Assembly: GCF_014647515.1 (NCBI RefSeq) | Contig: NZ_BMPI01000027.1 | Location: forward strand, 89,059 to 140,865 | DNA length: 51,807 bases | Direction of reading: 5' to 3' | Source of the DNA: Dactylosporangium sucinum | Lineage (GTDB): Bacteria; Actinomycetota; Actinomycetes; Mycobacteriales; Micromonosporaceae | Shown here: piece after piece, positions 49,697 to 51,807 of the stretch | How the letters are laid out: each line of letters begins with the position of its first letter | Position numbering within the stretch: position 1 is the first letter of the stretch | Notes under the pieces: model-generated | Databases searched by the model: none | Seen by the model: only the letters and a program-made list of their open reading frames with translations | Told to the model about the DNA's origin: nothing | Position numbers and translations under genes: made by a program

Positions 49697-49767
49697 GATC
49701 CGGCCTCGTTTCATTGATCGACCGCTGTCGAAATTTGCGTCTTGCGGCTGGGGGTGGATGGCCGCTA

Positions 49768-49798
49768 ATAATGATGAAGCTCAGGGAAAGTTTGTCAA
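49768..49798 (-). promoter_or_regulatory. Promoter of the alpha-galactoside operon
   Basis: On the minus strand a consensus TTGACA -35 (49793-49798) is followed after 17-19 bp by ATCATT/CATTAT (49768-49775). This is an AT-rich island in GC-rich DNA. The imperfect palindrome GGGAAAGTTTGTC overlaps the -35 and is a candidate operator. The site sits between the divergent ABC operon and the DUF4832 gene, and so may control both. Confidence 0.55.
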
Positions 49799-49842
49799 CA
49801 CCTCCTCGTATCAGGCATCCCAACTTCCCGGAGGTCCATCCC

Positions 49843-51807
49843 ATGCGCACCGCCCCGCGGCGGCGTCGCCTCGCGCTCGCCGCCGCACTCTGCACGGTCG
49901 CCGCCAGTGCCGTGCTCGCCCTCGCGCCGCCCGGCGCCCTCGCCGCGCCCGCGGGCCCGCCGGCCCGGCCGGCCGCGCCCGGCAGCCCGAGCCCGTCCCT
50001 CACCGACCACCCGCTGACCGCCGCCCCCAGCCCGCTCGACAACCCGCTCAAGGGCTTCGCCCGGTTCTACTTCCCCGGCGACAACCAGAACCTCGGCTAC
50101 CCGCGGTCACTGGCCTGGAGCTACTTCGGCCTCTCCGAGGTGATGACCAGCACCACCAACTGCGGGACCTACGACTGGTCGATCGTCGACAACGCGCTGA
50201 ACGAGATCGCCTCGTACGGCAACCAGGCCGCCATCCGCTTCTACCTGGAGTACCCGGGCGGCACCGGCAGCCACCCGGGCAACGCGATCCCGCACTGCTT
50301 CGACGGCCACGTCACCTACCGCACCAACACGTTCTGGGGCACGGTCTCCCCCGACTACGACAGCCCCTACCTGCTCACCGCCGTCACCAACTTCATCGCC
50401 GCGTTCGGCGCCCGCTACGACGGCGACCCGCGCATCGGCTTCATCAACCTCGGCATCGTCGGCCTGTGGGGCGAGTGGCACACGTGGCCGTTCGACACCG
50501 ACACCGCCGACGGATACCCGAACCTGATGCCCACCGACGCGCACGGGGCGCAGATCATCCAGGCGTTCGACACCGCGTTCAACACGACGAAGCTGGAGAT
50601 CCGCTACCCCGACTCGGCCGGCGGCGCCGCCAACGCCCGCCGGATCGGCTACCACGACGACTCCTTCTGCTACCGGGAGGGCTCGCCGCTGGCCGGCGTG
50701 ACCCTGCCGCAGTCCATGGGCGGCGCGAGCTACTCGCAGCTGCAGCGCGCGCTGAACCTGGGCGTGGAGAACAAGTGGATCACCGACTCGATGGGCGGCG
50801 AGGTCCGTCCCGAGATCCAGAGCTCGGCGTTCACGGCGTGGCCCGGCGGCTCCGGCCAGGTCGACAACATGAAGGCCTGCATCGAGCTCGAGCACACCAC
50901 GTGGAAGATCAACCAGACCAGCCAGGGCTACTCCGCGTCGGACCCGAACGTGGCGGCCGCGGTGCGGCTCATGGGCTACGACCTCACCGCCACCCACGCC
51001 TACTTCACCAACACCGCCTCCGGCAGCGCGACGGTCGGCGTCACCGTCGTCAACAACGGCGTCGCCCCGTTCTACTACCCCTGGACGACGACCCTCGGGC
51101 TGAAGAACTCAGCCGGCACGGTGGTGAAGACCTGGGACACGCCGTGGGACCTGCGCACGGTCATGCCGCTGAAGATCCGCGCCTTCCCGGACTGGGGCGT
51201 CGGCGCCGACCCGGCGTACCGGGACTTCGGCTACCCGCAGTACTTCCAGTCGAACGTCAGCCTGGCCGGCGTGGCGTCCGGCTCGTATCAGCTCGTCCTG
51301 CGCGTCAGGAACCCCCTGGAGGCGCTCAGCCCGGCCGCGAAGAAGCTCCGCTTCGGCAACGCCACCCAGAACGCCGACGGCTGGCTCGGGCTCGGCGCGA
51401 TGAGCGTCGGCACCGGCGGTGGGACCGACACGACGCCGCCGTCCACGCCGACCGGCCTCGCGTCGCCCGCGAAGACGGCGAACTCCGTCTCGCTCACCTG
51501 GAACGCCTCGACCGACAACGTCGGCGTGACCGGCTACCGGGTGCTGCGCGGCGGCACGCAGGTCGGCACCACGGCGACCACGTCGTACACCGACAGCGGC
51601 CTCACGCCGTCGACCGCCTACACCTACACCGTGCAGGCGTACGACGCGGCCGGCAACAGCTCGGCCGCGTCGGGCCCGCTGGCCGTCACGACCTCCGCGG
51701 GCGGCGGTGGCGGCGGCACCGGCCTGGTGGTCGACGACTTCGACGGCTCGCCCGCCTACCCGTCCGCGGCCCAGAACGACCTCGGCAAGTGGACCGGCGG
51801 CAACTGC
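49843..51807 (+). CDS. Secreted DUF4832 and fibronectin-III protein, C-terminus cut by window edge
   Basis: The visible 655 codons begin with a twin-Arg-rich basic start and signal peptide (MRTAPRRRRLALAAALCTVA, cleavage near ALA-AP at residue 35). A glycosidase-like region follows (PLDNPLKGFARFYFPG, then INLGIVGLWGEWHTWPF and DSFCYREGSPLAGV), typical of the DUF4832 family of TIM-barrel-like secreted proteins. A beta-rich domain (FTNTASGSATVGVTVVNNG, LVLRVRNPLEALSPAAKKL) comes next, then a fibronectin-III repeat at about residues 530-615 (PPSTPTGLASPAKTANSV), a Gly-rich linker and the start of a further domain (VVDDFDGSPAYPSA). GGAGGT precedes the ATG. It is divergent from the alpha-galactoside importer and probably acts on extracellular glycan. 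Confidence 0.85.
   Translation, partial: MRTAPRRRRLALAAALCTVAASAVLALAPPGALAAPAGPPARPAAPGSPSPSLTDHPLTAAPSPLDNPLKGFARFYFPGDNQNLGYPRSLAWSYFGLSEVMTSTTNCGTYDWSIVDNALNEIASYGNQAAIRFYLEYPGGTGSHPGNAIPHCFDGHVTYRTNTFWGTVSPDYDSPYLLTAVTNFIAAFGARYDGDPRIGFINLGIVGLWGEWHTWPFDTDTADGYPNLMPTDAHGAQIIQAFDTAFNTTKLEIRYPDSAGGAANARRIGYHDDSFCYREGSPLAGVTLPQSMGGASYSQLQRALNLGVENKWITDSMGGEVRPEIQSSAFTAWPGGSGQVDNMKACIELEHTTWKINQTSQGYSASDPNVAAAVRLMGYDLTATHAYFTNTASGSATVGVTVVNNGVAPFYYPWTTTLGLKNSAGTVVKTWDTPWDLRTVMPLKIRAFPDWGVGADPAYRDFGYPQYFQSNVSLAGVASGSYQLVLRVRNPLEALSPAAKKLRFGNATQNADGWLGLGAMSVGTGGGTDTTPPSTPTGLASPAKTANSVSLTWNASTDNVGVTGYRVLRGGTQVGTTATTSYTDSGLTPSTAYTYTVQAYDAAGNSSAASGPLAVTTSAGGGGGGTGLVVDDFDGSPAYPSAAQNDLGKWTGGNC

Noticed and set aside
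1..51807. Search by eye for tRNA, rRNA, phage attachment sites and replication origins
   Set aside because: No cloverleaf with a T-loop, ribosomal motif, integrase or DnaA-box cluster was seen.

Overview
The window is very GC-rich (about 70-75% by eye), with actinobacterial gene style throughout: GTG starts, stop/start overlaps (ATGA, GTGA), strong third-position G/C bias, lipoprotein ABC binding proteins, SigE-type sigma factor, STAND-type regulator, DUF1996 and SHOCT proteins. It looks like chromosome of a filamentous actinomycete; the intergenic palindromes suggest Micromonosporaceae, but that is recollection, not proof. No rRNA, tRNA, CRISPR array, phage gene or insertion sequence was seen. 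Both ends cut through a gene.

Layout. (1) 1-11.1 kb, mannoside utilisation: a secreted beta-helix protein (cut by the window edge), a ROK regulator, a divergent LacI-like sensor without a DNA-binding domain, a binding protein, two permeases and a GH2 beta-mannosidase. An AT-rich CATAGATTA site lies upstream of both the beta-helix gene and the ABC operon. (2) 11.4-24.8 kb, mixed chromosomal genes: secreted DUF1996 protein, TetR/metallo-beta-lactamase pair, HdeD and PLDc_N-SHOCT membrane proteins, P-type ATPase coupled to an AI-2E-family exporter, a broken acetyltransferase, WrbA, divergent PucR regulator and aldehyde dehydrogenase, and a lone sensor-domain protein. (3) 24.8-28.5 kb: siderophore-interacting flavoprotein, Rv2629-like baeRF protein, inorganic pyrophosphatase, uncharacterised 350-aa protein. 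(4) 28.6-36.1 kb, the most unusual block: FemAB/BioF2-like transferase, membrane protein, NAD-epimerase, GT2, ATP-grasp ligase, CapK/PaaK-like adenylating enzyme and a flippase, which together look like an undescribed amidated or acylated surface-glycan pathway. (5) 36.2-43.4 kb: ECF sigma factor with a coupled membrane beta-propeller protein, an unknown protein, a STAND regulator with an N-terminal LuxR HTH, and divergently a flavin monooxygenase, OsmC and DUF3455 protein. (6) 43.4-51.8 kb, a second sugar system: an ABC importer (two permeases, binding protein), GH36 alpha-galactosidase, a miniature DeoR-type HTH protein and an M20 amidohydrolase in one operon, divergent from a secreted DUF4832-FN3 protein cut by the window end.

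How they work together. Regions 1 and 6 each pair a large secreted carbohydrate-related protein with an importer and an intracellular glycosidase (beta-mannosidase; alpha-galactosidase), as expected for degradation of plant galactomannan-type glycans. Each has a perfect GC hairpin just after the binding-protein gene, which would let that gene's message outlast the rest. At least three families of short GATC-containing palindromes punctuate gene ends, two of them present twice. All functional calls come from reading motifs and gene order; no database search was possible.
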